NCBI RefSeq assembly: GCF_947489365.1
Contig: NZ_CANLDB010000001.1
Span: 992,001-1,056,000 of the forward strand
Direction: 5' to 3'
DNA: 64,000 nucleotides
Source of the DNA: an uncultured Nocardioides sp.
Lineage (GTDB): Bacteria > Actinomycetota > Actinomycetes > Propionibacteriales > Nocardioidaceae
The notes under the pieces are model-generated. The model saw nothing but the letters and a program-made list of their open reading frames with translations. It did no database searches and was not told the DNA's origin. Of the stretch, positions 39,887 through 49,627 are shown in pieces. Position 1 is the first letter of the stretch; every line of letters begins with the position of its first letter. The position numbers and the translations under genes were made by a program.

Positions 39887-41710
39887 ATGACGACCACGCA
39901 GGACGCGTCCTTCGTCGATCACCTGCCCACCAACGTCGCCGTCCAGTTCTTCGACCGGGTCGCCGTGGCGCCGGGCGCCGAGGCCTTCCGGTTCCCCGTC
40001 GGGGAGGCCTGGGAGTCGGTCACCTGGAAGCAGGCGGGGGACGACGTCTCCGTGCTCGCCGCCGGCCTCGTCAGCCTGGGGATCACCCCCGAGCAGCGCG
40101 TCGGCATCGCCTCGGGCACGCGCTACGAGTGGATCCTGGCCGACCTCGCCATCATGGCCTCCGGAGCCGCGACCACGACGGTCTACCCGACGACGAACAC
40201 CGAGGACACGGCGTACATCCTCGGCGACTCGGAGAGCCGCGTCGTCTTCGCCGAGGACGACGAGCAGATCGCCAAGCTCCGTGAGCGGCGCTCCGACCTG
40301 CCCCTCGTCTCCAAGGTCGTGACCTTCAGCGGCACCACCGACGGCGACTGGGTCATCGCGCTCGACGACCTGCGCCGCCTGGGCAACGAGCTGCTGGACC
40401 GCGAGCCAGGCACCGTCAAGGACCGCGTCGCGGCCACCGGCCCGGACGACCTCGCCACCCTCATCTACACCTCCGGCACGACGGGTCGCCCCAAGGGCGT
40501 CCGGCTGACGCACCGGTCGTGGGTCTATGAGGGCGAGGCCATCAAGGCCCAGGACATCCTCGGCCCCGACGACCTGCAGTTCCTCTGGCTGCCGATGGCG
40601 CACTCGTTCGGCAAGGTGCTGCTGTCGACGCAGATGGCGTGCGGCTTCGCGACGGCCGTCGACGGTCGCGTCGACAAGATCATCGACAACCTCGCCGTGG
40701 TGAGGCCGACCTTCATGGGCGCCGCGCCGCGCATCTTCGAGAAGGCCTACTCGCGGATCACCGTGATGACGGCCAGCGAGGGCGGGGCCAAGGAGAAGAT
40801 CGCCACCCAGGCCTTCGCGGTCGGGCGCAAGGTCAAGGCCCTCGAGCTCGCCGGCAAGCCGGTCCCGCTGCCGCTCAAGCTCCAGTACGCCCTCTTCGAC
40901 AAGCTCGTCTTCTCGAAGGTCCGCGCCCGCTTCGGCGGTCGCGTCCGGTTCTTCATCTCCGGCGCCGCGGCGCTCAACAAGGACATCGCCGAGTGGTTCC
41001 ACGCCGCCGGCATCCTCATCCTCGAGGGCTACGGCCTCACCGAGACCGCCGCCGGCTCGTTCGTGAACCACCCCGACCACTACAAGTTCGGCACCGTCGG
41101 CCCCGCGGTGGCCGGCACGCAGGTCCGGCTGGGCGACGGCGACGAGGTCCAGATCAAGGGCCCCGGCGTCATGAACGGCTACCACAACATGCCCGAGGCG
41201 ACCGCCGAGACGCTGACCGAGGACGGCTGGCTGCGCACCGGCGACAAGGGCTCGCTCGACGCGGACGGGTTCCTCACCATCACCGGCCGCATCAAGGACC
41301 TCTTCAAGACCTCCGGCGGCAAGTACGTCGCCCCGTCGGCCATCGAGGCGCAGTTCAAGGCGCTGTGCCCCTACGCCAGCCAGTTCCTGGTCTTCGGCAA
41401 CGACCGCAACTACTGCGTCGCGCTCGTCGCGCTCGACCCCGAGCAGATCCAAGGCTGGGCCGATGAGAACGGCCTGGTCGGGTCGTCGTACGCCGAGATC
41501 GTGGGCTCTGACGCGGCGAAGAAGATGGTCGGCGAGTACGTCGACCAGCTCAACGCCCGCCTGAACCGCTGGGAGACCATCAAGAAGTGGGACATCCTCG
41601 ACCACGACCTCACGGTCGAGTCGGGTGAGCTCACGCCGTCGATGAAGGTCAAGCGCAACGTCGTGGAGTCGACCCAGTCGGCCCGCATCGACGCGCTGTA
41701 CGCCGGCTGA
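39887..41710 (+). CDS. fadD: Long-chain acyl-CoA synthetase
   Basis: A 607-residue AMP-forming ligase. The P-loop-like L-I-Y-T-S-G-T-T-G-R-P-K-G is near residues 190-202, the A5 motif E-G-Y-G-L-T-E-T near 380, and W-L-R-T-G-D-K-G then G-R-I-K-D-L-F-K-T-S-G-G-K-Y near 445-480. Length and motifs fit the FAA1-like long-chain acyl-CoA synthetases that activate fatty acids for oxidation or lipid assembly. The ATG has GGAGAGGGAGA just upstream. The specific fadD paralog cannot be determined. Confidence 0.9.
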   Translation: MTTTQDASFVDHLPTNVAVQFFDRVAVAPGAEAFRFPVGEAWESVTWKQAGDDVSVLAAGLVSLGITPEQRVGIASGTRYEWILADLAIMASGAATTTVYPTTNTEDTAYILGDSESRVVFAEDDEQIAKLRERRSDLPLVSKVVTFSGTTDGDWVIALDDLRRLGNELLDREPGTVKDRVAATGPDDLATLIYTSGTTGRPKGVRLTHRSWVYEGEAIKAQDILGPDDLQFLWLPMAHSFGKVLLSTQMACGFATAVDGRVDKIIDNLAVVRPTFMGAAPRIFEKAYSRITVMTASEGGAKEKIATQAFAVGRKVKALELAGKPVPLPLKLQYALFDKLVFSKVRARFGGRVRFFISGAAALNKDIAEWFHAAGILILEGYGLTETAAGSFVNHPDHYKFGTVGPAVAGTQVRLGDGDEVQIKGPGVMNGYHNMPEATAETLTEDGWLRTGDKGSLDADGFLTITGRIKDLFKTSGGKYVAPSAIEAQFKALCPYASQFLVFGNDRNYCVALVALDPEQIQGWADENGLVGSSYAEIVGSDAAKKMVGEYVDQLNARLNRWETIKKWDILDHDLTVESGELTPSMKVKRNVVESTQSARIDALYAG

Positions 41711-41765
41711 CGGCTCCCACCCGGGTGCCCTCCCCGGCGTTGTCGGCGCCGGGGAGGATGGACCC

Positions 41766-42881
41766 ATGTCGTTCGGGGTGTACGTCCACGTCCCGTTCTG
41801 CGCGACCCGCTGCGGCTACTGCGACTTCAACACCTACACCGCCACCGAGCTCGGCGGCGGGGGAGCGCAGGCGCAGTGGGCGACGTACGCCGAGGCCGAG
41901 GTCGACCTCGCCGTGGCCGCACTGGGCCCGCGGGAGGTCGAGACGGTCTTCTTCGGCGGTGGCACCCCGACGCTGATGCCGCCGGAGGACCTCGTGCGGG
42001 TCCTCGGCGCGGTCGGGGACCGGTTCGGGCTCGCCCCGGGGGCCGAGGTCACCACGGAGGCGAACCCCGACAGCGTCACGCCCGCGTCCCTCGCCGCGCT
42101 CCGCGAGGGCGGCTTCACCCGGATCTCGTTCGGGATGCAGTCCGCGGTGCCCCACGTGCTCGCCGTCCTGGAGCGCACCCACGACCCCGCCAACGTCGCC
42201 CGGGCCGTCGCCTGGGCGCGCGAGGCAGGGTTCGAGCAGGTCAGCCTCGACCTCATCTACGGCACCGCGGGGGAGTCGCTGGCCGACTGGCGGACCTCCC
42301 TGGAGGCCGCCCTCGAGAGCGCACCCGACCACGTGTCGGCGTACTCGCTCATCGTCGAGTCCGGCACGCGCCTCGCCCGCCAGGTCCGCTCCGGCGCCGT
42401 CGCCGCGCCGGAGGAGGACGACCTCGCCGACAAGTACCTCCTCGCCGACGAGCTGCTCACCGCCGACGGGCTGGAGTGGTACGAGGTGTCGAACTGGGCG
42501 CGGACGCCGGCCGCCCGCTGCCGGCACAACGAGCTGTACTGGGCGAGTGCCGACTGGTGGGGCGTCGGCCCCGGCGCCCACTCCCACGTCGCCGGCGAGC
42601 GCTGGTGGAACGTCAAGCACCCCACCGCCTGGTCCGGCCGTCTCGCCGCGGGGGAGTCGCCGGCGGCCGGCCGGGAGACCCTGACCGACGAGGACCGCCA
42701 CCTCGAGCGCGTCATGCTCGAGCTGCGCCACCGCTCCGGCCTGCCCCTCGACCTCGCCGACCCCGCCGCCGTCGACGACGTCGTCGCGCGCGGGCTCGTC
42801 GTACGGCACGACGACCGGCTGGTCCTCACCCGCGACGGGCGGCTCCTGGCCGACGCCGTCGTGCGGGACCTGCTGCCCTGA
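41766..42881 (+). CDS. hemW: Radical SAM heme chaperone HemW
   Basis: A 371-residue radical SAM protein with C-A-T-R-C-G-Y-C (Cys12, 16, 19) for the 4Fe-4S cluster, F-F-G-G-G-T-P-T, E-A-N-P-D-S and G-M-Q-S, and the C-terminal HemN domain. It is the HemW type, formerly annotated as oxygen-independent coproporphyrinogen oxidase, which delivers heme rather than oxidising the porphyrinogen. Position after lepA and before hrcA is the conserved actinobacterial order, here with several genes in between. Confidence 0.92.
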   Translation: MSFGVYVHVPFCATRCGYCDFNTYTATELGGGGAQAQWATYAEAEVDLAVAALGPREVETVFFGGGTPTLMPPEDLVRVLGAVGDRFGLAPGAEVTTEANPDSVTPASLAALREGGFTRISFGMQSAVPHVLAVLERTHDPANVARAVAWAREAGFEQVSLDLIYGTAGESLADWRTSLEAALESAPDHVSAYSLIVESGTRLARQVRSGAVAAPEEDDLADKYLLADELLTADGLEWYEVSNWARTPAARCRHNELYWASADWWGVGPGAHSHVAGERWWNVKHPTAWSGRLAAGESPAAGRETLTDEDRHLERVMLELRHRSGLPLDLADPAAVDDVVARGLVVRHDDRLVLTRDGRLLADAVVRDLLP

Positions 42882-42889
42882 CCTCCTGG

Positions 42890-43055
42890 TCGGAGGTCGA
42901 GGTGCGAGGGCCGCCAGGCCCGAGCCACGAGACCCGGTGCGATGGAGGTGGTCGTCTCGCCGTGCGGTGGTCGGCGAGGCCGGCGTTCGTCTCACCGGGT
43001 CTCGACACGCCGGTCGCGACCTCGCAGGCTCGGTCGCGCGGCTGCTCGACCTCCC
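42890..43055. repeat. Intergenic repeat related to the comEC-holA cluster
   Basis: The gap between hemW and the DUF3097 gene contains G-G-T-C-G-A-G-G-T-G-C-G-A-G and G-A-G-C-C-A-C-G-A-G-A-C-C style arms, with the complementary GGGTCTCGACACGCCGG and GCTCGACCTCC segments near 42998-43055. The end sequences (GGTCTCGAC and GTCGAG) match those of the repeats at 22236-22535, so this looks like another member of the same dispersed family. Confidence 0.5.
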
Positions 43056-43059
43056 CGCC

Positions 43060-43926
43060 CTACGACCCCTCGTTCCTCGGGGTCGGGGCGGTGACGAAGT
43101 CGATGAGCTCCTCGACCCGCCCGAGCAGGGCCGGGTCGAGGTCCTGGAAGCCGCGGACGCCGCCGAGGATGTGCTTCCAGGCGCGGGCGATGTCGGCCTG
43201 GCCGCGGTGGGGCCAGCCCATCCGCTGGCAGACGCCCTTCTTCCACTCCTCGCCGCGGGGGACGTCGGGCCAGGCCTCCTTGCCGAGGCGCTGCGGCTTC
43301 ACCGCGGCCCAGATGTCGATGAACGGGTGGCCGACGATCAGCACGTGCGCGCCCACGTCGGAGCGGCGTACGGCGTCCGCGATGCGGCTCTCCTTCGACC
43401 CGCGCACGAGGTGGTCGACGAGGACGCCGACCCGGCGCTGCGGGCCCGGCCTGAAGTCACGCAGCTCGGCGGCGAGGTCGTCGACGCCGCCGAGGTACTC
43501 GACGACCACGCCCTCGACGCGCAGGTCGTCGCCCCACACCTTCTCGACGAGCTCCGCGTCGTGGCGGCCCTCGACGAAGATCCGGCTCTGGCGGGCGACA
43601 CGGGCGGGGGCGTCGTGGACGGCGATCGAGCCCGACGCGGTGCGGGTCGGACGCTCGGGGGCGCGCTGCGTGACCGGGGCGGTCAGCACGACCGGGCGGC
43701 CCTCCAGCAGGAAGCCGGGACCGAGCGGGAAGGTGCGCCGCTTCCGGCGTCGGTCCTCGAGGGTCACCGTGTCGAGGTCGCGGTCCACCGCGACCACCTC
43801 GCCGCACCAGTCGGTCGTGACCTCCTCGACGACGAGGCCGCGGTCGGCCGGGGTCTCGACGGCACGGCCGTTCTTCGGCCTGCGCCAGTCGGTGGAGAGG
43901 ACGTCGGTCCCGTAGCGGTCGCTCAC
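43060..43926 (-). CDS. DUF3097 family protein
   Basis: A 288-residue protein of the actinobacterial DUF3097 family. It starts Y-G-T-D-V-L-S-T-D-W and has R-I-F-V-E-G-R-H-D-A-E-L-V-E-K-V-W-G near residue 115, which resembles the glutamate motif of TOPRIM domains, then V-L-V-D-H-L-V and G-H-P-F-I-D-I-W-A-A. A nucleic-acid role is suggested by that motif but not established. The start is the GTG at 43926, 6 nt after TAGCCT, a leaderless arrangement. Confidence 0.82.
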   Translation of the reverse strand: MSDRYGTDVLSTDWRRPKNGRAVETPADRGLVVEEVTTDWCGEVVAVDRDLDTVTLEDRRRKRRTFPLGPGFLLEGRPVVLTAPVTQRAPERPTRTASGSIAVHDAPARVARQSRIFVEGRHDAELVEKVWGDDLRVEGVVVEYLGGVDDLAAELRDFRPGPQRRVGVLVDHLVRGSKESRIADAVRRSDVGAHVLIVGHPFIDIWAAVKPQRLGKEAWPDVPRGEEWKKGVCQRMGWPHRGQADIARAWKHILGGVRGFQDLDPALLGRVEELIDFVTAPTPRNEGS

Positions 43927-43991
43927 CCGCCGAGGCTAGGTCCGCGCACCGCCCCGACGGGGGAGGGCACGCCGCCGGGCACGGGGTCGGG

Positions 43992-44171
43992 TCAGGAGGT
44001 GGGGTCGTCCTCGTCGTCCCCGCCACCGCCGCCGATCTCGTGGTTCGGGTCGGCGAGCGGGTTGTCCTCGGCCGGGCGCACGTCCTCCGGCAGCGCCGAG
44101 TCGGGGATGCCCTGCTGGCCCTCGTCGCGGGACGGGGACTGCTCGGTCTGCTCGCTGCCGGATTCGCTCAT
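43992..44171 (-). CDS. Small acidic protein of unknown function
   Basis: A 59-residue, strongly acidic, apparently disordered protein: Ser/Glu/Gln-rich start, a central I-P-D-S-A-L-P-E-D-V-R-P-A-E-D-N-P-L-A, then a Gly run and an Asp/Glu-rich end. The ATG at 44171 lies 6 nt after TACGGT, as for neighbouring leaderless genes, which supports it being real. The L-P-E-D plus D-N-P-L-A pattern recalls short actinobacterial proteins I have seen annotated only as hypothetical. Confidence 0.65.
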   Translation of the reverse strand: MSESGSEQTEQSPSRDEGQQGIPDSALPEDVRPAEDNPLADPNHEIGGGGGDDEDDPTS

Positions 44172-44229
44172 GCTCGGACCGTAGACGCTTCCGCCGACAC
44201 CCGACAGGGGCTGGGCCCGGTCCGTCGGT

Positions 44230-45114
44230 TCAGACGAGGGGAAGGCGCTTCTGGGCGCGGGGGAGCTGCTCGTAGATCCGGCGTACGGCGTCGCCGAGGC
44301 GGTCGGCCGGGAAGGGCCACTCGGCGGACCCGAGCGCGTCGTCCACGCGGATCCCGCGCCCGGCGAGGTCGCGGGCGGTCTCGGCGAGGATCCCGAGGTC
44401 GGCGCGCTGGTCCTGCACGAACGCCCGGTCGACGACGGGCCCGTGGCCGGGGACGACGACGGTGGTCGGGGTGACGAGCTGCAGGACGAAGTCGAGGGTC
44501 AGCGGCCACTCGAGCGGGAACGAGTCGGGGCCGAGGCCGGGCGTCGCGGCCTCCCGGTCCGAGGACTCCACCAGGTCGCCGGCGAGGACGACGTCCGCGT
44601 CGGGCACCCGGACGACGACGTCCCCGCCGGTGTGGCCGCGGCCGGGGTGGACGACCTCGAGGGCGCGGTCCCCGAGGTCCACGATCCCCACCGACGACAG
44701 CGTGTGGTCGGGGAGCACCGGGTCGGCGAGGCTCTCGAGGAGCTCGTCGCGGTGCGGGGCGTCGGGCGGCTCGCCCTGGACGTGGGTGCGCAGGTCGGCC
44801 AGGTACGCCGGCAGCGCGGCGGCTGCGTCGTCGTGGGCGTGGATCGGCACGCCGGGGTGCGCGTCGCGCACGGCGCGGTTGCCGAGCACGTGGTCGAAGT
44901 GCGCGTGGGTGTTCACCACGGCCACGACGTCGGCGCCGGGGACGAGCGAGCCGAGGTCGGCCAGGACCTCCCGCATCGCGGGCCCGGAGGCGTGGGTGTC
45001 GACGACCACCAGGCCGCGGTCGCCGCCGACGACGGTGACCGAGACGTCGCACCAGGCGTGGCGCCGTACCCAGACCCGGTCGGCGACCTCGACGAACGAC
45101 GGGTCCTGGGGCAC
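44230..45114 (-). CDS. Metallo-beta-lactamase-fold hydrolase
   Basis: A 294-residue MBL-fold enzyme with N-T-H-A-H-F-D-H near residue 69-76, G-H-T-G-G-D near 160 and G-D-L-V near 178, then P-G-H-G-P near 224. These are the zinc ligands of the family. The substrate is unknown; the general type includes quinoprotein relay SoxH-like and other hydrolases. The GTG at 45114 lies 6 nt after TAGGGT, so it is probably leaderless. Confidence 0.85.
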   Translation of the reverse strand: MPQDPSFVEVADRVWVRRHAWCDVSVTVVGGDRGLVVVDTHASGPAMREVLADLGSLVPGADVVAVVNTHAHFDHVLGNRAVRDAHPGVPIHAHDDAAAALPAYLADLRTHVQGEPPDAPHRDELLESLADPVLPDHTLSSVGIVDLGDRALEVVHPGRGHTGGDVVVRVPDADVVLAGDLVESSDREAATPGLGPDSFPLEWPLTLDFVLQLVTPTTVVVPGHGPVVDRAFVQDQRADLGILAETARDLAGRGIRVDDALGSAEWPFPADRLGDAVRRIYEQLPRAQKRLPLV

Positions 45115-45144
45115 CCCCCGACCCTACGGGGCCCGGGGCGCGGC

Positions 45145-45852
45145 TCAGATGAGGCCGGCGTGCAGCTCGCGGCGCAGGAGGTTCGAGAGCTCGGCGGGGG
45201 TGCGCGCGGTGCGGGAGAACCAGACCGTGCGGGTGTGGGCGCCGTCCAGGTCGATCCAGCAGACCTCGACCCCGGCGGGTGTCAGGTGGGCGAGCGAGGC
45301 GGCGATCAGCTCGGAGCGCGGGGCGCCGGTGGCGAGCGCGAGGGAGGTGACGAGCTCGCCGGCGTGGCACTCGTTGGCGTGGTGGGTCGCGCGGCGCAGG
45401 TAGCCCTCGTTGAGGCGGTGCGCGGAGTCGGCGTAGAGCGCGAGGGGGACGGTGCGCCGGGCGGTCGACCCGTCCTCGGCGGGCTCGAGGACCACCACCA
45501 GGGAGGGGGTCAGCGTGACCACGCGCGCGTCGGCGCAGCACGACCCCGGTACCTCCTCCTCGGCGAGGCGTCCGGCGATGACGACCGACACGCCGTCGCC
45601 GCCGTCCTCGGACGCGGGCCCGGTCACGCGGAGCAGCGCGCTGCGACGCTCGCGGGCGGCGAGGGCGACCGGGGCCTCGCGGTGGCACCAGAAGGTCGGG
45701 ACGCCGTCCCGCTCGGAGAGGCTCAGCCCGTCGGAGTTCAGCAGGTGCTCGACGCCCTCGGCGACCATGCTCGCCGCGGCCGGGCAGGACACCGCGCTGC
45801 GGGCGAGGCCGGCGAGCTCGGTCGGGTCCAGCGTGCCGACGGTGAGCGTCAT
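45145..45852 (-). CDS. DUF2470-containing, heme-iron utilisation-like protein
   Basis: A 235-residue protein with an N-terminal half resembling the FMN-binding split-barrel-type region of heme-utilisation proteins and a C-terminal DUF2470 domain ([12 protein letters not shown] near residues 160-171 and [16 protein letters not shown]). DUF2470 is linked to heme degradation and iron use. A near-perfect DtxR/IdeR iron box lies 32 nt upstream, supporting an iron-repressed role. The start is the ATG at 45852. Confidence 0.8.
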   Translation of the reverse strand: MTLTVGTLDPTELAGLARSAVSCPAAASMVAEGVEHLLNSDGLSLSERDGVPTFWCHREAPVALAARERRSALLRVTGPASEDGGDGVSVVIAGRLAEEEVPGSCCADARVVTLTPSLVVVLEPAEDGSTARRTVPLALYADSAHRLNEGYLRRATHHANECHAGELVTSLALATGAPRSELIAASLAHLTPAGVEVCWIDLDGAHTRTVWFSRTARTPAELSNLLRRELHAGLI

Positions 45853-45883
45853 GGGTACCTCCGGAAGAGCGCCGATCAACAAT

Positions 45884-45902
45884 TTAGGTGAGCCTAACCT
45901 AT
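45884..45902. promoter_or_regulatory. DtxR/IdeR iron box
   Basis: TTAGGTGAGCCTAACCTAT matches the 19-bp DtxR/IdeR consensus at all but two positions (7 and 19). It lies upstream of the DUF2470 gene at 45852 and about 60 bp before the hrcA promoter on the other strand. Iron-loaded repressor should block the DUF2470 gene. Confidence 0.85.
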
Positions 45903-45962
45903 GCAACGGGTCCCGGCGCAAGGGTTCGACCGCAGGTGCCGGGGCCGACGGCCGACGCCCGG

Positions 45963-45994
45963 TACGATTGGCACTCGACGCGCGGGAGTGCCAG
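45963..45994 (+). promoter_or_regulatory. hrcA promoter with CIRCE operator
   Basis: TTGGCACTC (45968-45976), 9 nt, GAGTGCCAG (45986-45994) is a good CIRCE element, the HrcA operator. A TACGAT -10 box (45963-45968) overlaps its left edge, so bound HrcA would cover the transcription start. This predicts autoregulation of hrcA-dnaJ and heat induction. Confidence 0.88.
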
Positions 45995-46039
45995 AGTCGT
46001 GGGTCGCCGTCGTGGACCGTCGTCGCAAGGAGGTGCAGC

Positions 46040-47083
46040 ATGGTCGAGGACCGGAGGCTGGCCGTCCTCCGCGCGATCGTGGAGGACTACGTCCGCACCG
46101 AGGAGCCCGTGGGGTCGCGCGCCCTCGTCGAGCGCCACCGGCTCGGCGTGTCCCCGGCGACCGTCCGCAACGACATGGCGGCGCTCGAGGACGAGGGCCT
46201 GATCGCCCAGCCGCACACCAGCGCCGGGCGGGTGCCCACCGACAAGGGCTACCGGATGTTCGTCGACCGGCTGACGACGCTGAAGCCGATGTCGGCCCCC
46301 GAGCGCCGCGCGATCGCCAACTTCCTCGACGGTGCCGTCGACCTCGACGACGTCGTGCAGCGCAGCGTCCGGCTCCTCAGCCAGCTGACCCGCCAGGTCG
46401 CCGTCGTGCAGTACCCGACGCTGTCCTCCAGCACGGTCCGCCACGTCGAGCTCGTCACGCTCACCCCCGCGCGGCTCCTCGTCGTCCTCATCCTCTCCAG
46501 CGGGCGCGTCGAGCAGCGCGTCGTCGAGCTGGCGGAGGGCTCGGCCGGGGGCCCCGACGTGGACGACGTCGAGGCCGGGGTCGCCGACCTCCGCCCGCGC
46601 CTGCTCGGGGCCGTCGTCGGCAAGCGGATCGTGGAGGCCGCCGCCGCGCTCGCGGACCTGCCCGGTCAGGTCCGCGAGGAGGACCGCACCCTCACGACAC
46701 GCGTGGCCGAGGCGCTCGGCGACGCCATGTCCGACCACAGCGCCGAGGGCCGGATCGCCGTCGGCGGGACCGCCAACCTCGCGCGGTACGGCGACTCGTT
46801 CGACTCCGCCGTCCGGCCCCTGCTCGAGGCGCTCGAGGAGCACGTGGTGCTGCTCAAGCTGATCGGCGAGGCCACGGCGGGCGGCGCGGTCACCGTGAGG
46901 ATCGGCGCCGAGGGCCCGTACCACGAGCTGTCGTCGACCAGCGTCGTCGCGACCGGTTACGGGCCCGCCGAGGCGCCGGCCGCCCTGGGCATCGTCGGCC
47001 CGACCCGCATGGACTACCCGGGCACGATGGTCGCGGTGCGCAGCGTCGCCCGCTACGTCTCCCGCATCCTCGACGACGCCTGA
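46040..47083 (+). CDS. hrcA: Heat-inducible transcription repressor HrcA
   Basis: A 347-residue repressor. N-terminal winged helix: [14 protein letters not shown], then [17 protein letters not shown]. The HrcA GAF-like and dimerisation regions end with G-P-T-R-M-D-Y near residue 320. The start ATG at 46040 is behind AAGGAGG. With the CIRCE site just upstream and dnaJ 90 nt downstream, the operon is a standard actinobacterial heat-shock unit. Confidence 0.96.
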   Translation: MVEDRRLAVLRAIVEDYVRTEEPVGSRALVERHRLGVSPATVRNDMAALEDEGLIAQPHTSAGRVPTDKGYRMFVDRLTTLKPMSAPERRAIANFLDGAVDLDDVVQRSVRLLSQLTRQVAVVQYPTLSSSTVRHVELVTLTPARLLVVLILSSGRVEQRVVELAEGSAGGPDVDDVEAGVADLRPRLLGAVVGKRIVEAAAALADLPGQVREEDRTLTTRVAEALGDAMSDHSAEGRIAVGGTANLARYGDSFDSAVRPLLEALEEHVVLLKLIGEATAGGAVTVRIGAEGPYHELSSTSVVATGYGPAEAPAALGIVGPTRMDYPGTMVAVRSVARYVSRILDDA

Positions 47084-47173
47084 CCAACGCCCCGGCGCGG
47101 CCCACCGGCCGATCGAGCGCCGGAGAACCACCAGACCCGCACCATCCCCGACAGACACGAGAGCCAGGAACCA

Positions 47174-48364
47174 GTGAGTCAGGACCTCTACGAGCTCCTC
47201 GGAGTGCCCCGCGACGCCGAGCCGGACCAGATCAAGAAGGCCTACCGGCGCCTCGCGCGGCAGCTGCACCCCGACGTGAACCCCGACGAGGCGACGCAGG
47301 ACCGCTTCAAGGAGGTCTCGATGGCCTACGAGGTGCTGTCGGACCCGCAGAAGCGGGCGGCGTACGACCGTGGCGGGGACCCGATGGGAGGCGCCGCCGG
47401 CGGCTTCGGCCAGGGCGCGGGCTTCTCCTTCACCGACATCATGGACGCCTTCTTCGGCGGCCAGGGCGGCGGCGGCATGGGCGGTCCCGGCCAGGGACGC
47501 GGCCCGCGTCCGCGCATGCGTCGGGGCCAGGACGCGCTCATCCGGGTCGAGGTCGAGCTCGCCGAGGCCGCGTTCGGCGTGACCCGCGAGGTGACCGTCG
47601 ACACCGCGGTCACCTGCGGGCTGTGCGGCGGCAACGGCGCGGCCGAGGGCTCGCAGCCGAAGACCTGCGAGACCTGCCGCGGCCACGGCGAGGTGGCCCA
47701 CGTGCAGCGCTCGTTCCTCGGCGAGATCCGCACGCTGCGTCCCTGCGCGGCCTGCCGCGGCTACGGGTCGATCATCCCCGAGCCCTGCCGCGAGTGCTCC
47801 GGCGACGGCCGGGTCCGCTCGCGCCGCACGCTGACCGTCAAGATCCCCGCCGGCGTGGACGACGGGACCCGGGTCCAGCTGTCCGAGCAGGGTGAGGTCG
47901 GGCCCGGCGGCGGGCCCGCCGGCGACCTGTACGTCGAGATCTCGGTCGCCGCCCACGACGTCTTCACCCGCCACGGCCAGGACCTGCACTGCACGGTGAC
48001 GATCCCGATGAGCGCGGCCGCGCTGGGGACGACGCTGCGGCTGCCGACCCTGGAGGCCGACCTGGTCGGCGCCGAGGCCGAGCCGAAGACCGACCTCGAG
48101 ACCCACTACGACCTCGAGCTGCGCGCCGGCACCCAGTCGGGCGCCGAGCACCTCCTGCGCGGCCGGGGCATCCCGTCGCTGCGGGGGACCGGGCGCGGTG
48201 ACCTCGTGGTCAACGTCACCGTCGAGACGCCCACACGCCTCGACCACCGCCAGGAGGAGCTGCTCGCCGAGCTCGCCCGCCTGCGCGGCGAGGAGAAGCC
48301 CGACGGCAGCGTCAAGCCGAGCACCCGGTCGGTGTTCGGCCGGCTGCGCGACGCCTTCAGCTGA
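47174..48364 (+). CDS. dnaJ: Chaperone DnaJ
   Basis: A 396-residue type I J-protein. J domain with H-P-D at residues 32-34; Gly/Phe-rich linker (about 68-105); four zinc-binding repeats ([32 protein letters not shown]); and the C-terminal substrate-binding domains. As the copy linked to hrcA it corresponds to DnaJ2 of actinobacteria. GTG start at 47174. Confidence 0.96.
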   Translation: MSQDLYELLGVPRDAEPDQIKKAYRRLARQLHPDVNPDEATQDRFKEVSMAYEVLSDPQKRAAYDRGGDPMGGAAGGFGQGAGFSFTDIMDAFFGGQGGGGMGGPGQGRGPRPRMRRGQDALIRVEVELAEAAFGVTREVTVDTAVTCGLCGGNGAAEGSQPKTCETCRGHGEVAHVQRSFLGEIRTLRPCAACRGYGSIIPEPCRECSGDGRVRSRRTLTVKIPAGVDDGTRVQLSEQGEVGPGGGPAGDLYVEISVAAHDVFTRHGQDLHCTVTIPMSAAALGTTLRLPTLEADLVGAEAEPKTDLETHYDLELRAGTQSGAEHLLRGRGIPSLRGTGRGDLVVNVTVETPTRLDHRQEELLAELARLRGEEKPDGSVKPSTRSVFGRLRDAFS

Positions 48365-48424
48365 GCCGACGCCCCGCCCGACCGGGTCGGGCCGACCGGT
48401 CGACCGCCCGGCGGCCGGGGCTCG

Positions 48425-49627
48425 TCACTCGATGACGAAGCCCCGGCTGTCGGCGTACGACCCGGCGCCCTCGGCGCCGCCCGTGGGGTCGTCGTTGCGG
48501 GCGATGAAGGTGTAGGTGCCGGGCTCGAGGTCGGACACGTCCACCTCGACGCTCCAGGGGTAGAGGCCGTCGACCCAGCCCTCCGCGGTGGTGACGCCCT
48601 CGTCGACGACCTCGCCGTCGATGCCACCGCTCCGCAGCTCCCACTGCACGGTGGCCTCGAAGCCGCTGCTGCGTCCGTCGGCGGCGAGCACGTCGCCGGT
48701 GACCTCCTGGGCCTCGACCGGGTTCGTGATGTTCATCAGCGCGAGGGTGTCGAGCTCGGCGGCGGCCGTCTCCGGGCCGGCGCCGACGCCGAGCAGGTCC
48801 CCGCCGTCCGGGCCGGACAGGAGGATCGGGTCCCGGGACTGCACGACGGCCTGGGTCGTCCAGACGACCTGCTGGCGCATCATCGTGGCCACGGCGTCGT
48901 CGATGCCGCCGGGGCGGCCCGCGAGGTCCTCGCTCTCGCTCGTCAGCCGCACACCCCACGGCTCGCCGTCGCCGCCGCTGACCTCGACGACGGTGTCCTC
49001 GGGCCACAGGGTCTGGTAGTCGGGGTCGCTCGGACGCACCGTCACCGCGGTGCGGACCGCGGCCTCGATCGTCGAGGCGGTGTCCTCGCCGTACGCGTCG
49101 GCCGGCCGGAATTCCCGCACCAGGCGGGGGCCGAGCTTCGTCCCGATCATGTAGTACGACGGCACGACCGGCGTCGCGACGACCTCGCGGTCCTCGCTCT
49201 CGTCGTTGCTGCCGCCGCCACCGCCACGCGTCCGGCCCTGGGTGGGCTCGATCTCGCGCGGGGTCGGCATCTCGGTGGAGCTGCTCGACTCGCTGGACGA
49301 GGCGGTGCTCGTCTCGTCGTCCGATCCGCCGCCGAGGACGGCGATGGTCACGATGACGACGGCGGTGGCCAGGACGGCGCCGCCGGCGCCGACGAGCCAG
49401 GTACGTCGGGACTCGGGCACGGGGGTCTCCTCGGTCAGGGGGGTGCGGGTGGTCCGCGGGGCCGGGGTGGTCCGCGGGGTGCCGCCGGGGGAGGTGCGGG
49501 CACGGATGGCCTCGAGGCGGTACGCCGGCTCGACGTCGTCGACGGCGTCGTGCATCAGGCCGCGCAGCTCGACGTCGTGACCGGGGTCGCGGGAGGTGTC
49601 GCGCCGGTCCCGGCCCGGCCACCTCAT
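48425..49627 (-). CDS. Membrane protein with C-terminal Gmad2 domain, sigma-linked
   Basis: A 400-residue single-pass membrane protein. Residues 1-72 are cytoplasmic and contain D-V-E-L-R-G-L-M-H-D-A-V-D-D-V-E-P-A-Y-R-L, a segment often seen in membrane partners of SigE-like sigma factors. One helix follows (about 77-98), then a Ser/Thr/Glu-rich linker, a GerMN-like region, and a C-terminal immunoglobulin-like Gmad2 domain (about 300-400). The ATG overlaps the sigma factor stop (ATGA). It may act as anti-sigma factor or sensor, although no zinc anti-sigma motif is visible. Confidence 0.75.
   Translation of the reverse strand: MRWPGRDRRDTSRDPGHDVELRGLMHDAVDDVEPAYRLEAIRARTSPGGTPRTTPAPRTTRTPLTEETPVPESRRTWLVGAGGAVLATAVVIVTIAVLGGGSDDETSTASSSESSSSTEMPTPREIEPTQGRTRGGGGGSNDESEDREVVATPVVPSYYMIGTKLGPRLVREFRPADAYGEDTASTIEAAVRTAVTVRPSDPDYQTLWPEDTVVEVSGGDGEPWGVRLTSESEDLAGRPGGIDDAVATMMRQQVVWTTQAVVQSRDPILLSGPDGGDLLGVGAGPETAAAELDTLALMNITNPVEAQEVTGDVLAADGRSSGFEATVQWELRSGGIDGEVVDEGVTTAEGWVDGLYPWSVEVDVSDLEPGTYTFIARNDDPTGGAEGAGSYADSRGFVIE

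Noticed and set aside
45452..46039. N-terminal extension of HrcA
   Set aside because: It would read through the promoter and CIRCE operator; the ATG at 46040 has an excellent ribosome site and gives the family N-terminus.
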